A stretch of DNA of 64,000 bases from Topomyia yanbarensis (Eukaryota > Arthropoda > Insecta > Diptera > Culicidae). The notes under the pieces were generated by a model. It made no database searches. It saw nothing but the letters and a program-made list of their open reading frames with translations, and had not been told where the DNA came from. The stretch is from the NCBI RefSeq assembly GCF_030247195.1, contig NC_080671.1:64625089-64689088 (forward strand), read 5' to 3'. Numbering within the stretch: position 1 is the first letter of the stretch; the number at the start of each line of letters is the position of its first letter. Below, in pieces: positions 1 to 11,585 of this stretch. The translations under genes and the position numbers were made by a program.

Positions 1-7
1 TCGACGT

Positions 8-2572
8 ATGCGTAATCATAATAGTACCAACGAGAACGTGGAATATTCAAACCGTTGGATATTTGCTTTCGCCAAGAAGATCTGTCCGGACTCTGTCCCG
101 GTACAGAAAACGTACCGCGCCGCGTCTTCTCACGATACCGCGAACGAAACACCGTTTTCGATGGTGGAGTTCTCACTTGCTCTCTTATCGTGCAACAATA
201 TCGCCCCAGGGTTAGACAGAATCAAATTCAACTTGCTGAAGAATCTGCCTGACACTGCAAAAAGGCGCCTGTTGAATTTATTTAACAAGTTTCTTGAGGG
301 TAACATTGTCCCTCATGACTGGAGGCAAGTGAAGGTCATCGCCATCCAAAAACCAGGAAAACCAGCCTCCGACCACAACTCATATCGGCCGATTGCAATG
401 CTGTCCTGTATTCGGAAGTTGTTCGAGAAAATGATCTTGTTTCGCCTCGACAATTGGGTTGAAGCAAATGGCTTACTGTCAGATACACAATTTGGCTTCC
501 GCAAAGGCAAAGGGACGAACGATTGCCTTGCGTTGCTTTCTACAGAAATCCAAATGGCCTATGCTAACAAAGAGCAGATGGCATCAGTCTTCTTGGATAT
601 TAAGGGGGCTTTTGACTCAGTTTCTATCAACATTCTGTCAGAGAAGCTGCACCAGCATGGTCTTTCACCAATTTTAAATAACTTTTTGCTAAACCTGTTG
701 TCTGAAAAGCACATGCATTTTTCGCATGGCGATTTAACAACATCGCGATTTAGCTACATGGGTCTTCCCCAGGGCTCATGTCTAAGTCCCCTGCTCTACA
801 ATTTTTACGAGAATGACATTGACGATTGTCTTGCCAATTCATGCACGCTAAGGCAGCTTGCAGACGACGGGGTGGTCTCTGTTACAGGGCCCAAAGCTGC
901 CGACTTGCAAGGACCATTACAAAATACCTTGGACAATTTGTCTGCCTGGGCTCTTCAGCTGGGTATTGAGTTCTCCACGGAGAAAACTGAGTTGGTTGTT
1001 TTTTCTAGGAAGCGTGAGCCGGCGCAACTCCAGCTTCTATTAATGGGTGCAACGATCAACCAGGTTTTCACATTTAAATATCTCGGGGTCTGGTTCGACT
1101 CTAAAGGTACCTGGGGATGTCACATTAGGTATCTGAAACAGAAATGCCAACAAAGGATCAATTTTCTCCGAACAATAACTGGAACATGGTGGGGTGCTCA
1201 CCCAGGAGACCTGATCAGGTTGTACCAAACAACGATATTGTCGGTGATGGAGTACGGGTGTTTCTGTTTCCGCTCCGCTGCGAACATACACTTCATCAAA
1301 CTGGAGAGAATCCAGTATCGTTGCTTGCGCATTGCCTTGGGTTGCATGCACTCGACCCATACGATGAGTCTCGAAGTGCTGGCGGGCGTTCTTCCGCCAA
1401 AAAGTCGATTTTGGGAACTCTCATATTGATTGCTCATCCGATGCGACATTCTGAACCCGTTGGTAATTGAAAACTTCGAGAGGCTCGTCGAGCTTAATTC
1501 TCAAACCCGTTTTATGTCCTTGTACTTCGACTACATGGCACAGAGCATCAATCCTTCTTCGTACAATCCCAACCGTGTCCGTTTCCTAGATACTTCTGAT
1601 TCTACTGTATTCTTCGACACATCCATGAAGGAAGAGATTCGTGGAATCCCGGACCATATACGCCCGCAGGTGATCCCCAATATATTTTATAATAAATTCC
1701 AAGAAGTCGACTGCGACAAAATGTTTTACACTGACGGATCAAATCTCGATGGGTCCACTGGCTTCGGTATCTTCAACAATACTATCACCGCTTCATTCAA
1801 GCTCAATGATCCCGCTTCAGTTTACGTCGCAGAGTTAGCTGCAATTCAGTACACCCTTGGGATCATCGACACTCTGCCCACAGATCACTACTTCATCGTT
1901 TCGGACAGCCTCAGCTCTATCGAGGCTCTTCGTGCGGTGAAGCCTAAAAAGCAATTCCCGTATTTTCTGGGGAAGATACAGGAGTCCTTGTGTACGTTAT
2001 CTGAAAAATCTTATCAGATTACCTTTGTTTGGGTCCCCTCTCATTGTTCTATCCCGGGCAATGAAAAGGCCGACTCATTAGCAAAGGCGGGCGCATTAAA
2101 TGGTGACATATACGAAAGACCAATCTGCTTCAACGAATTTTTTAGTATTTGTCGTCAGAGGACGCTCAACAGTTGGCAAACCTCGTGGAGCAATGGGGAA
2201 CTTGGACGATGGCTACATTCGATTATCCCAAAGGTATCAACGAAGCCTTGGTTCGGGGGGATGGATGTGGGTCGGGATTTTATTCGCGTAATGTCCCGAC
2301 TTATGTCCAATCACTACACCATGGATGCGCATTTGCGGCGTATTGGGCTTGCGGAGAGTAGTCTGTGCGCTTGTGACGAGGGCTATCATGACATCGAGCA
2401 CGTTGTCTGGGTATGCGCCGGGTATTGTGACGCCAGGTCTCAGTTAAAGGAATCCCTTCGGGCCCGAGGTAGACCACCCAATGTACCAGTCCGAGATATG
2501 CTGGCAACTCGTGATTTCCCCTATATGTCCCTTATTTATACCTTCATAAAAACGATAAATATCCCAATTTAG
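8..2572 (+). pseudogene. LINE ORF2: reverse transcriptase plus RNase H, one internal stop
   Basis: The product would copy LINE RNA into the chromosome at a nicked target. In the first segment (8-1429, 473 codons) RT motifs appear in order: a GLDRI block near residue 68, YRPIAML near 126, FGFRKGKGTND near 160, the catalytic FLDIKGAFDS near 193, GLPQGS near 254 and LADD near 285 (YADD in most relatives). The second segment (1430-2572) stays in the same frame and carries RNase H motifs: FYTDGSN with the first Asp, the AELAAI Glu, SDSLSS with the second Asp, and WVPSHCSIPGNEKAD. A Cys/His cluster (CACDEG..H..C) follows. The only lesion seen is TGA at 1427-1429 between ELSY and LLIRC, which fits a CGA-to-TGA change at a CpG. 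The N-terminal endonuclease would lie upstream of the window, so the start at 8 is not a real initiator. Confidence 0.88.
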
Positions 2573-2979
2573 CCCCTCTCTTTTATTTCTCGTTTTTAGA
2601 GTTTCCTCCTGCCTTGTGGAACCGATCAGCTCCAGAGTGCCACTATGTAACCGCCATCGCCCTTACCACTACGCCTGCATAGAAGGAAACTGAAGCGAGA
2701 GCGACTCGAGGTCCGATGACTTTTGAAAGATTCCCCGCGGGTCCGAAGAATACCATCCGCCAATCCGGTACTCGACGACTTACTATACTGAGGCGCAAAT
2801 TTGATACGCTGATCCCCCTCCCCCCCCCCGCCGTTCGAGCGAAAGTCGCAAGTTTTGCTCTTCTTTCCCTGTCTCTCCCCTGTCCTTGATACAACTGCTG
2901 CTACACTGATGCGGAAATAAGCCACCCTTTGAATATCTTGACCAAGCATAAGTTTTAGTTAAAAAATTCAAATTAGTAT

Positions 2980-3350
2980 TCTGTATTCCTAGTTTTAAGA
3001 TAGCTATAATTTTTACTCTTTATTGAAACTCTTGTCCTCCATCTTGTAAATAGAATTGAATCCCTAGTTTTAAGATTTCTGTGAAATTTCTCATAAATAT
3101 TTGTTCCCCCTTTTGGGTACTAAACTATATTGTTAGTTTTAAGATAACCGTAAAATATTTCGTAAAATACTATTACTCCCCCTCTTGTATATCAAAGTGA
3201 ATCCCTTGTTTTAAATTTTTTCATAAAAAAATCTTTTGGCCCTCTTTTGTATATTGAATCTTATTTCTAGTCTTAAGATAGCTGTAAACTTTCTTTTCCT
3301 TTGTAAAAAAATATTTCAACATTGTAACCTCCTAGTTTTAAGATATCCAA
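2980..3350 (+). repeat. Degenerate ~60-75 bp repeats in the LINE 3' UTR
   Basis: A core tagttttaagat recurs at about 2991, 3065, 3136, 3209 (altered), 3270 and 3333, spaced 61-74 bp apart. Each is followed by an A/T-rich stretch and a C/T-rich block (ccccctcttgtat type). The block sits between the ORF2 stop and the poly-A tail, so it belongs to the element. Repeated 3' UTRs are known in several LINE families; the function here is unknown. Confidence 0.7.
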
Positions 3351-3478
3351 AATGTAAAAACAAAAGCATTTGGCACCGCCAAGCTAACGCATTTGTGCCT
3401 ATCAAATAAACGAAATGAATAAAAAAAAAAAAACGCATTCGCTTCGCTTACCGCTACCGCATCGCACACCGCGTAAGC

Positions 3479-3622
3479 ATGTCATCGGACTTAGTTGAGA
3501 AGCATGCACCAGCAATCACACTGGAGCCGACTGTTTTCAAATGTGGAAAGCATTTCAGCCGATGGATAGCAGCTTTGGGGAACACATTGAAACTTGCAGG
3601 CGTATCCAAGCTACCGGTTTAA
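3479..3622 (+). CDS. 47-codon ORF, possible retrotransposon gag fragment
   Basis: An ATG-initiated ORF of 47 codons starts 45 bp after the poly-A tail of the upstream LINE. Its product contains FKCGKHFSRWIAALGNTL, an aromatic/Trp pattern that resembles the start of retrotransposon capsid domains. That resemblance is weak and the ORF could be chance. No partner ORF follows; the next 300 bp are AT-rich. Confidence 0.2.
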   Translation: MSSDLVEKHAPAITLEPTVFKCGKHFSRWIAALGNTLKLAGVSKLPV

Positions 3623-3918
3623 CTTTTGTTTGGCGTTTGGTGTTAAGGGGATACATACCTTCTTATATTTAAAAAAATCGATTTTTTATTACTTAATCTG
3701 AAAATGCAATTCCCAATGCTTTCCCAAATTTTTATACAGACCCGAGAAATAGATAGAAATGGATCGCTTCCAATTTTGAAATGTTAAAATGGATTGTCTC
3801 GAAATGTCGTTTTTCCAAAAATGGTTTTTCCGTGATCACGATTGCTAAAAATTGCCACTCAATCGTTTTTCTTTAATGATTTTCAATTGATCGTAATTAA
3901 TTTTTCTCGTACCTTAAC
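3623..3918. other. AT-rich spacer, no gene seen
   Basis: Low-complexity AT-rich DNA with no reading frame, hairpin or TIR that I can support. It ends at the duplicated target site of the next element. Confidence 0.6.
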
Positions 3919-3931
3919 GATTCCTTTTTAT

Positions 3932-5204
3932 TTTTTTTTTAATTCGTTTATTTGACACGGCTCAATGCGTTAACTTAGAGCAGCCATGGGTCTTTTATAT
4001 ATTTACGATATGCAAAAAAAATACAATACATTTTATTTTGAGCCTGTATGATCCCGTGCGCGCAACTTGCTATTGCGAGCGGAGCTCTTTTTTTCGCGTC
4101 GGGAAGATGTTCCTTCTTTCGTCAACTTCAGGGTTATCCACGTCTCTCTCGTTGTCGTTTACGTCCGTATCATCATCTTGATTACTGCCTTAATACTCGC
4201 GATCAGATGTTCCTCCTGGCTTCTTGCCCTTGTGGGTCACGAATGTGAACACTCCATCCTTGGTGGTAGCTTCTTCACTGGTTGTATTAGTTGTTACGTT
4301 CGAATTACTTAACGCAGCGTATGCAGTTGTCATTATTGCCTTAACTGCAGCCACAAATTTGGCAACCGATTGTGGTTCAGGTAAAGATATTGGAGCTTGG
4401 GTGTTGGCATTTTTTTCTGTAACTGAGCTTTCCTTAGCAGTTTCTGGGCAGGGTTGTCCGTAGTGTACCGTTTGTTCACAGAATTGGCACGTATTAGTTT
4501 GTCCTTGATGTAAACAAAGAGTTCGCTGTGTAATGGTATCGCCCCCTACTGTTTTGTACTGCAGTGTAAGGTAGGAGAGAATGGGTTGGTCTACCCGCAT
4601 ACTCACCACAAAGACACCATTTGAAATACCTGAGAAGTAGTTTCTCCATGTGTCCTCCGTAATAGATTTCACTGCTCCGAAATACGACATAAATCTTTTA
4701 ATTGCCACTTTGCAAGTAAGTGGAGATAAATCGTGTAATTCAACTTCTATATTTCCATTATCCATGTATATAGGGATCATGATTTCAGTGTTGACACAAA
4801 CAAGCACGTGTTTTAAGTTGTTCTGCGAATGAATCTTTTCGCCTGGGCGAATTTGTTGAAGGTTATCAGCACCGCATGCCTCACGTGCTCAAGCTGTATG
4901 GAGGTGACTTCCGAAACCCGAAACTGCATTTTCACCTTCAGCAGATGTTCCACATCACGAATACTTGGTCTTATGCGAAAAGACCTGAAGTCAATGGCCA
5001 CTGTGTTAGGCCGAATAATCACGTTTTGTTGATGAGACTCAGTCATCATGATAGGTCACGCAAGAAAAAAATTAACGGGATCCTTTGTTCTTCAGACAAT
5101 GCATACAAATAACTTTTTTTTTTCGTTCGCTTTGCATTGGCTCGGACAGAAGCAGGAGCATACTGAGTATCGTGACCGATGTGTTTGATGGTTGTAAATA
5201 GACT
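3932..5204 (-). mobile_element. ORF1-only LINE derivative with poly-A tail and TSD
   Basis: Read on the minus strand this unit has a short 5' leader, an ORF1/Gag-like frame, a short 3' UTR and an A-rich tail (T-run at 3931-3940 on the plus strand). The 3' end resembles that of the LINE at 1-3433. The unit is bounded by gattcctttttat at 3919-3931 and gattcttttttat at 5205-5217, a 13-bp candidate TSD with one mismatch. No ORF2 (endonuclease or RT) is present. If the TSD is real, the copy arrived as an ORF1-only RNA, mobilised in trans by a relative. Confidence 0.65.
4070..5049 (-). pseudogene. LINE ORF1 (Gag-like RNA-binding protein), frameshifted
   Basis: ORF1 proteins of these LINEs bind the element RNA and form its ribonucleoprotein. 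The frame begins at 5049 with an ATG (MMTESHQQ), runs to a stop at 4813, and continues in another frame from 4807 after a 1-2 nt shift. A CCHC zinc knuckle (CQFCEQTVHYGQPC, spacing C-x2-C-x4-H-x4-C) lies about 120 residues into the second segment. An acidic/basic C-terminal tail continues past a TAA at 4190-4192 to a final TAG near 4070. The sequence resembles the Gag-like ORF1 proteins common in Aedes I/Loner-type LINEs. Lesions: one frameshift and one stop. Confidence 0.75.
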
Positions 5205-5217
5205 GATTCTTTTTTAT

Positions 5218-5639
5218 GCATAGTTTTTTTTTTGTAGATGAGAACTTTTTAATACATTTTTTAGAGCTCAAAATATTATTTTTTAGGAAAAACGTTCCGG
5301 AATGCAGGAAAAAAATATTTATTGAAGTAATCGTTAAAGTACAAGGAATATACCAATGGAATTTTATGAGCTTTGTGATTTTAGTTGATCTATTGGTCTT
5401 TAATCGTGATCACTGCGAACCTCTTAAATAAAAAAGGGTTTCGGAGAAACCCTTTAACTCCGCCAATTATCAATATATTTTTATAAAATTATGCCTGTTT
5501 ATATCACTGAATAATGTACTACCAAAATACTATAAGTTTTATGTAATTAAATCATTGATTTATGCTTTTACGTAAATTCAAACTTTCCTCACATTTTTCC
5601 CACAAAAAATCATGTAAACCCTTAAACAAAATATTCTAA
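5218..5639. other. AT-rich spacer with a small hairpin
   Basis: No gene is supported. A perfect 9-bp stem (aaagggttt / aaacccttt) with a 5-nt loop lies at 5433-5455. In this eukaryotic context I give it no function. Confidence 0.5.
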
Positions 5640-6230
5640 AGTTGTTCTACGTGAGTTGATTTTGGAACTGATAAAGGATCCCAAGTCAAACAGCTCTACT
5701 TATAAAGAGCTCACCGAGAAACGTATGGGTGAAGCGGTGAAAGTGAGAGCCTTGTGCCCGCAGGCAACTATTCAATGTAAGGACCTGGATGAGATATCCT
5801 CGGAAGAAGAGCTAAGATAACCTCTGGAAAAACAGTGCAAGCTTGGAGAAGTGCAGATTATGATCCGAATGAGGAAGGGACCTTTCGGCACGCAAGCGGC
5901 TTCAGTAAGGCTTCCAGTCGAAGCTGCAAACAAGACACTTAAAATTAGGAAGATCAAAGTTGGCCGGTCGGTATGTCCATGGAGTGTCTCTCAGTGATCG
6001 GAAGTGTGCTTCAAGTGTCAAGAGTTCGTCCAACTAGTGAGAAACTGCAGTGGACCTGACAGGAGCAATTATGCAGAATGTGCGGGGAAGAAGGCCACAT
6101 GGCAAAAGACTGCCAGCAGGCTCCGAGATGTCTGATCTGCGCAACCGAAGAAGGTATCAATCACGTTACAGGAAGCCCACGTTGTCCGACCTTCAAACAG
6201 GTGACTGCAACCAAGTCACAATGGAGGTAA
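5640..6230 (+). pseudogene. R1-type ORF1 remnant with zinc knuckles
   Basis: Reading across frames gives ELTEKRMGEAV, then DLDEISSEEELR, a KRP-like basic stretch, the block RLPVEAANKTLKIRKIKVG, and Cys/His elements: CFKCQE near 6007, a CxxCGxxGHxAKxC-like knuckle near 6075, and a third cluster near 6130. This order (KIKVGWS..CP..CF.C..H..C.GPDRS) is the hallmark of R1-clade ORF1 C-termini. At least three frame changes or stops interrupt it. Confidence 0.7.
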
Positions 6231-9000
6231 CGCAAATCAACCTCAACCACTACGACACAGCACAGCACTTGCTGCGGCAATCTGTAGCGAAGTCTAAATG
6301 AGATATGGCTATCATTTCGGAGCCTTGCCGTATCCCGGCCAGCGATGGAAACTGGATAGCTGATAACGCAAAATCAGCGACAATTTGGACGACGGAGAGA
6401 TATCCATTTCAGGAAGTGGTTTATCGTGTGGATGAAGGCTTCGTAATCGCCAAAATCAATGGAGTCTTCTTCTGAAGCTGCAACGCAACTCCGCGGTGGA
6501 CGACCAATCGATTCACAGAAATGCTCGATAAGCTGACAGAAGAGCTTATCGATCGGAGACCTGTCGTTATAGCTCAACGCATGGGCAGTAGAATGGGGCA
6601 ACCGCTTTACCAACTCAAGGGGGAGTAGTCTACTCGAGTCCTTTACAAAGCTGAACGTAGAAGTTGCGAACGATGGTACAACCAGCACCAACCGCAGCGA
6701 AGGACGACATTCAGTTATTGACGTTACATTCTGCAGCTCGGGCTGATTGGAAGTTTAAATTGGAAAGTGACTCTTCGCACCCACAGCGGAGGTGAAAAAC
6801 AACGAAGTTCGACAAGGAAGTCATCGTCGAAGCGTTGAGGCGTGAGTGCAATCACATTGACTTCAGTGCAGATGAAGTGACAACGGCATTAGCAAGAGCG
6901 TGCGATGCAACCATGCCAAGAGAAGGCAAACCAAGGTAAAGCCATCGCCCAGCTTTCTGGTAGAATTCGGCGCCTGCGGTAAGAACCGCACTTAACAGGA
7001 AAATTAAGCACAGTAAGAAAGCCTGCCTAGAGGAGCTTTAACGCAACGCCAATTCAAATCCGTGGGGCGATGTCTATAGAGTTGCCATTGCGAAGATAAA
7101 AGGACCGGCAGTACCACCGGATAGGTGTCCGGAGAGGATGAGAGTCATCGTAGAAGCGCTATTTCCACAGCATGAACCGACGGCGAAGCCGCCCACGCCA
7201 TATGGGAAGCAGTTTGACTACGAAGAAGAAGCTCGGGTAACCAACGAGAAGCTAATGATGGTGGCAAAAGCCTTGAGAACCAAGAAGGCCCCGGGACCAC
7301 ACGGTATCCCCAACGTGGCTTTGAAAACAGTTATCCTATCGAACCCGGATATGTTTAGGACCGCGTTGCAAAACTGCATCGACGATGGTGACTTACCCGA
7401 TATCTGGAAGCGACAAAAGCTGGTACTGTGACCAAAGCTTCGCAAGTTCTCTGGAGATCCTTCAGCATATAGGCCGATATGCCAGTTGGATACAGTCGGC
7501 AAGGTGCTTGAAAAGGATTACAGGCTTACAACATTACACAGAGAAAGAGAGAATAGACTATCCAATATGCAGTTCGGTTTCCGGAAAGGTAGATCCACCG
7601 CGGATGCCATACGAACGGTCGTGGAAACTATGGAGGCTGCGCAGAAGCAAAAGATAAGAGGAAACCGCTACTGCGGAGTGGTTACACTGAACGTAAAAAA
7701 CGCCTTCAACAGCGCTAGTTGGGCCGCAATCGCCGATTCGCTGCCCAGACTGAGAGTTCCCGACTACCTCTGTAGGCTTCTGAGGAGCTACTTCCAGAAC
7801 CGGTAACTGATCTACAAAACTGATGCCGGCAAAAGAAGTATAACTGTAACAGCGGGCGTTCCACAGGGTTCCATGCTCGGCCCAACTCTTTGGAATGCTG
7901 TGTACGACGGAGTGCTGAAGCTGAGCCTCCCCAGAGGCGTGAAGATTGTTGGTTTTGCGGACGACGTGGTGCTCCTAGTGATCGGCGAATCACTTGAGGA
8001 AATGGAAGTACTCGCAACGGAGACTTTGTGGAAGACTGGATGCGCGAGAAGAACATTAGCTCACTACAAAACTGAAATGGTTCTGATAAGTAATCGAAAG
8101 GCAGTGCAGCAGGCAAGAATTTCGGTCGGAGATTGTATCATCGACTCAAAGCGGGAAGCTAAATAACTGGGAGTTAAATAACATCGACCATGCATGCGGG
8201 AGGGCCGTAAAAGTGATTTCGGCACTATCTCGGATCATGCCCAACAATTCGGCGATCAACAGCAGTAAAAAGCGACTATTGGCGAGTGTGTCCACATCGG
8301 TGCTCAGATATGCAGGACCTGCTTGGGTGACGGCACTGCAGACGAAGAGGAACACATCTTGGCTGAACAGCACGTTTAGGCTGATGGCCATGCGGGTGTC
8401 TAGCGCGTATCGAACTATCTCGCCTACGCCTACTAGCCTACGTGATAGGTGGAACGATTCCCATAAACCTCCTACTCGAAGAAGATAGCGAGTGTTATAG
8501 GGATCGAGGCACGAGAGGAGTCCGTAAACGAGTCCGAGCTGACACCTGAATCAAGTGGCAGCATCAGTGGGATAACGCCGTTAATGGTAGATGAACCCAT
8601 CGACTAATTCCACGCTTGTCGGTCTGGGTGAACAGAGCACACGGGGAGGTGAACTTCCACATGACGCAGTTCTTGTCTGGTCACGGCTGTTTCAAAAAGT
8701 ATCAGAACAGGTTCGGCCACGCGAGTTCACCGTTCTGCATCGCGTGCGGTGATGCAGTGGAGACGCCTGAGCATGTGGTCCTCGAATGCCCGCGATTCGA
8801 GCACGAGCAAAACGAAATGAGAACTATTGTCGGTGAGGACGTTAACATGAACAATATTGTCCAAAGAATGTGCGCGGATAAAAAAAAAATGGGACGCGGT
8901 GAACAGAACAGTCGTTCAAATCATGTCAGCGTTGCAACGAAGCTGACGAGAGGAGCAACGACCATCAACGAGCCATCGAAGCTCCGATGAACTGGAAGTC
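6225..9000 (+). pseudogene. R1-type ORF2 remnant: endonuclease, RT, C-terminal CCHC
   Basis: The endonuclease start (QINLNHYDTAQHLL near 6236, then AIISEPC) is followed by decayed sequence to about 6790. RT blocks are readable: KAPGPHGIPN near 7290, FGFRKGRSTADAI near 7572, TLNVKNAFNSA near 7686, GVPQGSMLGPTLWN near 7857 and GFADDVVLL near 7951. The C-terminus (8616-8990) carries the R1-type Cys/His motif C-x2-C...ETPEHVVLECPRF. In the motif-A block the catalytic Asp reads Asn (TLNVKN), and several stops and frame changes break the ORF, so it cannot make an active enzyme. Confidence 0.8.
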
Positions 9001-9880
9001 GCCGGATCGACCATGGTGTAGACTAGGTCCACCGACGGGGACCAGTTGAGTAGTACGCGACGTAGCACCGGGTTCGGGTCGTCGGGGCGCCAGTGAACCG
9101 GACGTCAGGCTTCACCGGAATCGCCGGACCGACCTCGACACCCTACAGGGTAGCTCGAGAGTAGGCTAGATCCATCGCCGGGGATTAGACCGCGTCGCAG
9201 AGCTAGCAGTGGGTCGTTGGGGCGCTGGTGAATCGGAAGTTACGCTCCACCCGGAATCGCCGGAAAGACCTCAGCACCTACTGTATGGCCCGTTGAGTAG
9301 GCTAGATCCACCGCCGGGGACTAGATCGAGTAGATCGGAATGACGCGGAGAGCTAAATGGCTCACAAAAACGAACATCGGTATCAGGAGAAATCTACCGC
9401 TCAGTTGCAGCAGAACAGGCTAGTTCCATTGTTGGGGACTAGACCGAGTAGTTCGCGAACAAGTGAGGTCGGGAGCTGAATGGCTCATCTGGAAAGTAGA
9501 GCGAAACAAAACGCCAAAGCCAAAGGGCTCAAGAAATTGTGGCGCTAAAACAAATGAAGAATCGGTATCGGGAGAGCTTCCTCTCCGTCTCCTTAAGCTA
9601 ATTCACCGCCGGGAACTAGACTGAGTAGACCGCGACGAGATACCACCAGTCGCAGGTCGTCGGGGCATCAGCGAACCGGACGCCCTACTCCACCGGAATC
9701 GCCGAACTGACCCCGACACCTGGTTGGTTGGCTCGGTTTGGGGAGAACTTCTCTCGCCGGGGAATTCTCCGTCGGTGTGGCTAGGTCCATCGTCGGGGAC
9801 TAGACCGAGTAGTTCGCGAACAAGTCTGGGCTCAACGAGTAAACGGCGCTGAATGGTACGAGAAGGGAGTTGCGGTGCTA
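9000..9880 (+). repeat. GC-rich imperfect tandem repeats in the R1-type 3' region
   Basis: A unit with the core taggctagatccaccgccgg recurs at about 9024, 9163, 9297, 9419, 9599 and 9778, spaced 122-180 bp apart. Between cores the motifs accggaatcgccgga and gtcggggcgcc also recur. The GC content stands out sharply from the surrounding AT-rich DNA. Confidence 0.75.
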
Positions 9881-10245
9881 ACTGGCACAAGGGAGCCGAA
9901 GGGCTCGGTGAATTAGACAATCTGAAGTTTGCCGCCCAGATTGTCTTTGTAGGGGAGGAGCACTAAGTCTCGACTCACAGCCAGCTTTCCGACTGCCATG
10001 CAGAAATTGCCAGTCTGTGTGGATGGTGGAGAATTGGTTGTGTTTCGAGGAGTGGGGCTGTAACCGTGCGGAAGAAACGATCTAGTAAGTAGTTGAATTA
10101 GAGTGTGTGCTATGCACATAAAAACCCCTCCCCGAAGTAATGCCGTAAGGTAGTGCCGGGGAGAATTCAGGATCCGGGCAAGAGCAGTAGTTTTTTAGCG
10201 GGTCGGGTGATGGCAGCCTAAACCCGTTCCCTGAGACATGGGGGT

Positions 10246-10803
10246 TTTTGTACATTTTCCATCAGGTCTCAGGGTTTTCCTGAAAATTTTTTTGCTGCTC
10301 TCTAAAAAACACACACACACGCAAAAAAAAAACGATTTAAAATCATCTGACCGGTTTCAGCAAGTCCACCAATTTTGTCAGATATCCGAAGACTTAAATC
10401 AACACCGAGGGAAGGAATTACTAATTTTCATCACCGTGGATTAATTTGTTCAACTCCTTACTAGGACAGTAACCAGGACCAATAGAGCGAGTAAAGGCGC
10501 TATAACCTAGGCTCATTAGCCAGGATAGGGCCAAATATTTCTGTGACATCCCAAGAATCTAGCACCAAAGGAGTGACATTAACCCTCTTAGCCAAGTCAC
10601 TTCCAACGAATTATCAAATCCCCATCAAATTGAAATGTTCGGTACGGTTATCCACGTTTCTTTCTTATTCAAGGTTTGAAATAGTTCGCTGATTAAATTG
10701 TTTATTAAATTAATAATTTAATTGTCGTATAATTTTAAATCATCTTCACTTTGTATACTGTGTACCATACCATAAATACCACAAACATTAAAGTAGCCAG
10801 GAC
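10246..10803. other. Spacer, no gene seen
   Basis: A short (ca)n run lies at about 10309-10320. The remainder is AT-rich without a supported feature. Confidence 0.5.
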
Positions 10804-11410
10804 CAATTGGAACAAAAATCTCCCACTCGGAGAATATTTTCTTTCGCAAACAAGTTAGCTCTTATCAGCGCTATCAAACCACTAAAAAAATAAATTTGAA
10901 AATATTTTCCTTCGCCAACTATTACTTTTGTTTCCAATGGGTGGTAAGATGCATATGATGTGAATGGTTTCTGCTAATTTCATACACCGAGCCACAAATC
11001 TTGAACAGAACGAATTGTGATTTTGGTCAATTTCTATTAGTGAACATTGTTGGATGACCGGAGACAACATTTCAACATCGAGAGAGAGAGATGGTGATAA
11101 TAAGGATTCAGCCGCCTCCATGCACTGACTGTAATAATTAGTATGTATTGCTCCGAGCGCCAATTGGAACAAAAATCTCCCACACAGAGAATATTTTCTT
11201 TGAAAAGCTAATTAGCTTTCATCAGTGCTATCAAACCGTCATCCAAGAATTAATTTTGAGCTTTTCCTTCACCAACTATTATTTTCATTTCAGACGGATC
11301 GAAACACACGGAACAAAATCGATTTTAAATCATCTGACAGAAGCTCATTCCTGATTGGTTCCCGCTAATTGCATGCACCGAGCCGCAAATGTTGAACAGC
11401 TTTTGTTGGA
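10804..11410 (+). repeat. Diverged direct repeat, period ~357 bp
   Basis: Copy 1 (from 10804) and copy 2 (from 11160) both begin with ccaattggaacaaaaatctc, continue through agaatattttcttt and tatcaaacc, and later share a block around caccgagccrcaaat (about 10986 and 11378). Interruptions differ between copies. This is an interspersed or tandemly duplicated repeat with no coding capacity seen. Confidence 0.6.
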
Positions 11411-11585
11411 AGTTTCATCTCTTTGACGATGGAATTAAACTTATTTCGTTTGATGGCTAGCTCATTTGGCATCGAAAATTTGGGCAGAAGTAGTTTAGAG
11501 TGAAATATTTACACTGTATTTTTATCCCTCTCTACTTTTACAAAAATTGGGAAGAATAGCGTCACCCGAAAAGTAACGTCGCGGA

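Larger units (their letters stand above)
1..3433 (+). mobile_element. I-superfamily LINE, 5' part outside the window
   Basis: This is a non-LTR retrotransposon whose 5' end lies beyond the window. It consists of the end of ORF2 (reverse transcriptase then RNase H), a repeat-bearing 3' UTR, and a terminal A-run at about 3420-3433 just after an aataaacg-type 3' end. RNase H downstream of RT is characteristic of the I superfamily (I, Loner, LOA and relatives); I cannot fix the clade without a tree. A related 3' end (taacgcattg...caaataaacg plus A-run) occurs on the minus strand at 3932-3985, so the two elements are relatives. Confidence 0.85.
5640..10245 (+). mobile_element. Degenerate R1-clade LINE
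   Basis: Fragments of an R1-type element occur in the expected order: ORF1 with CCHC knuckles, ORF2 endonuclease, RT, C-terminal Cys/His domain, then a GC-rich 3' region ending near an agcgggtcgggtg motif at about 10197. Many stops and frameshifts make it an old copy. The 5' boundary is set by the first readable ORF1 residues and the 3' boundary by the loss of GC-rich sequence; neither is confirmed by a TSD. No 28S rDNA flank is visible, so this is an R1-clade relative outside rDNA. Confidence 0.75.

Noticed and set aside
5433..5455. Hairpin as a rho-independent terminator
   Set aside because: No bacterial gene context; a single small stem in AT-rich insect DNA is not informative.
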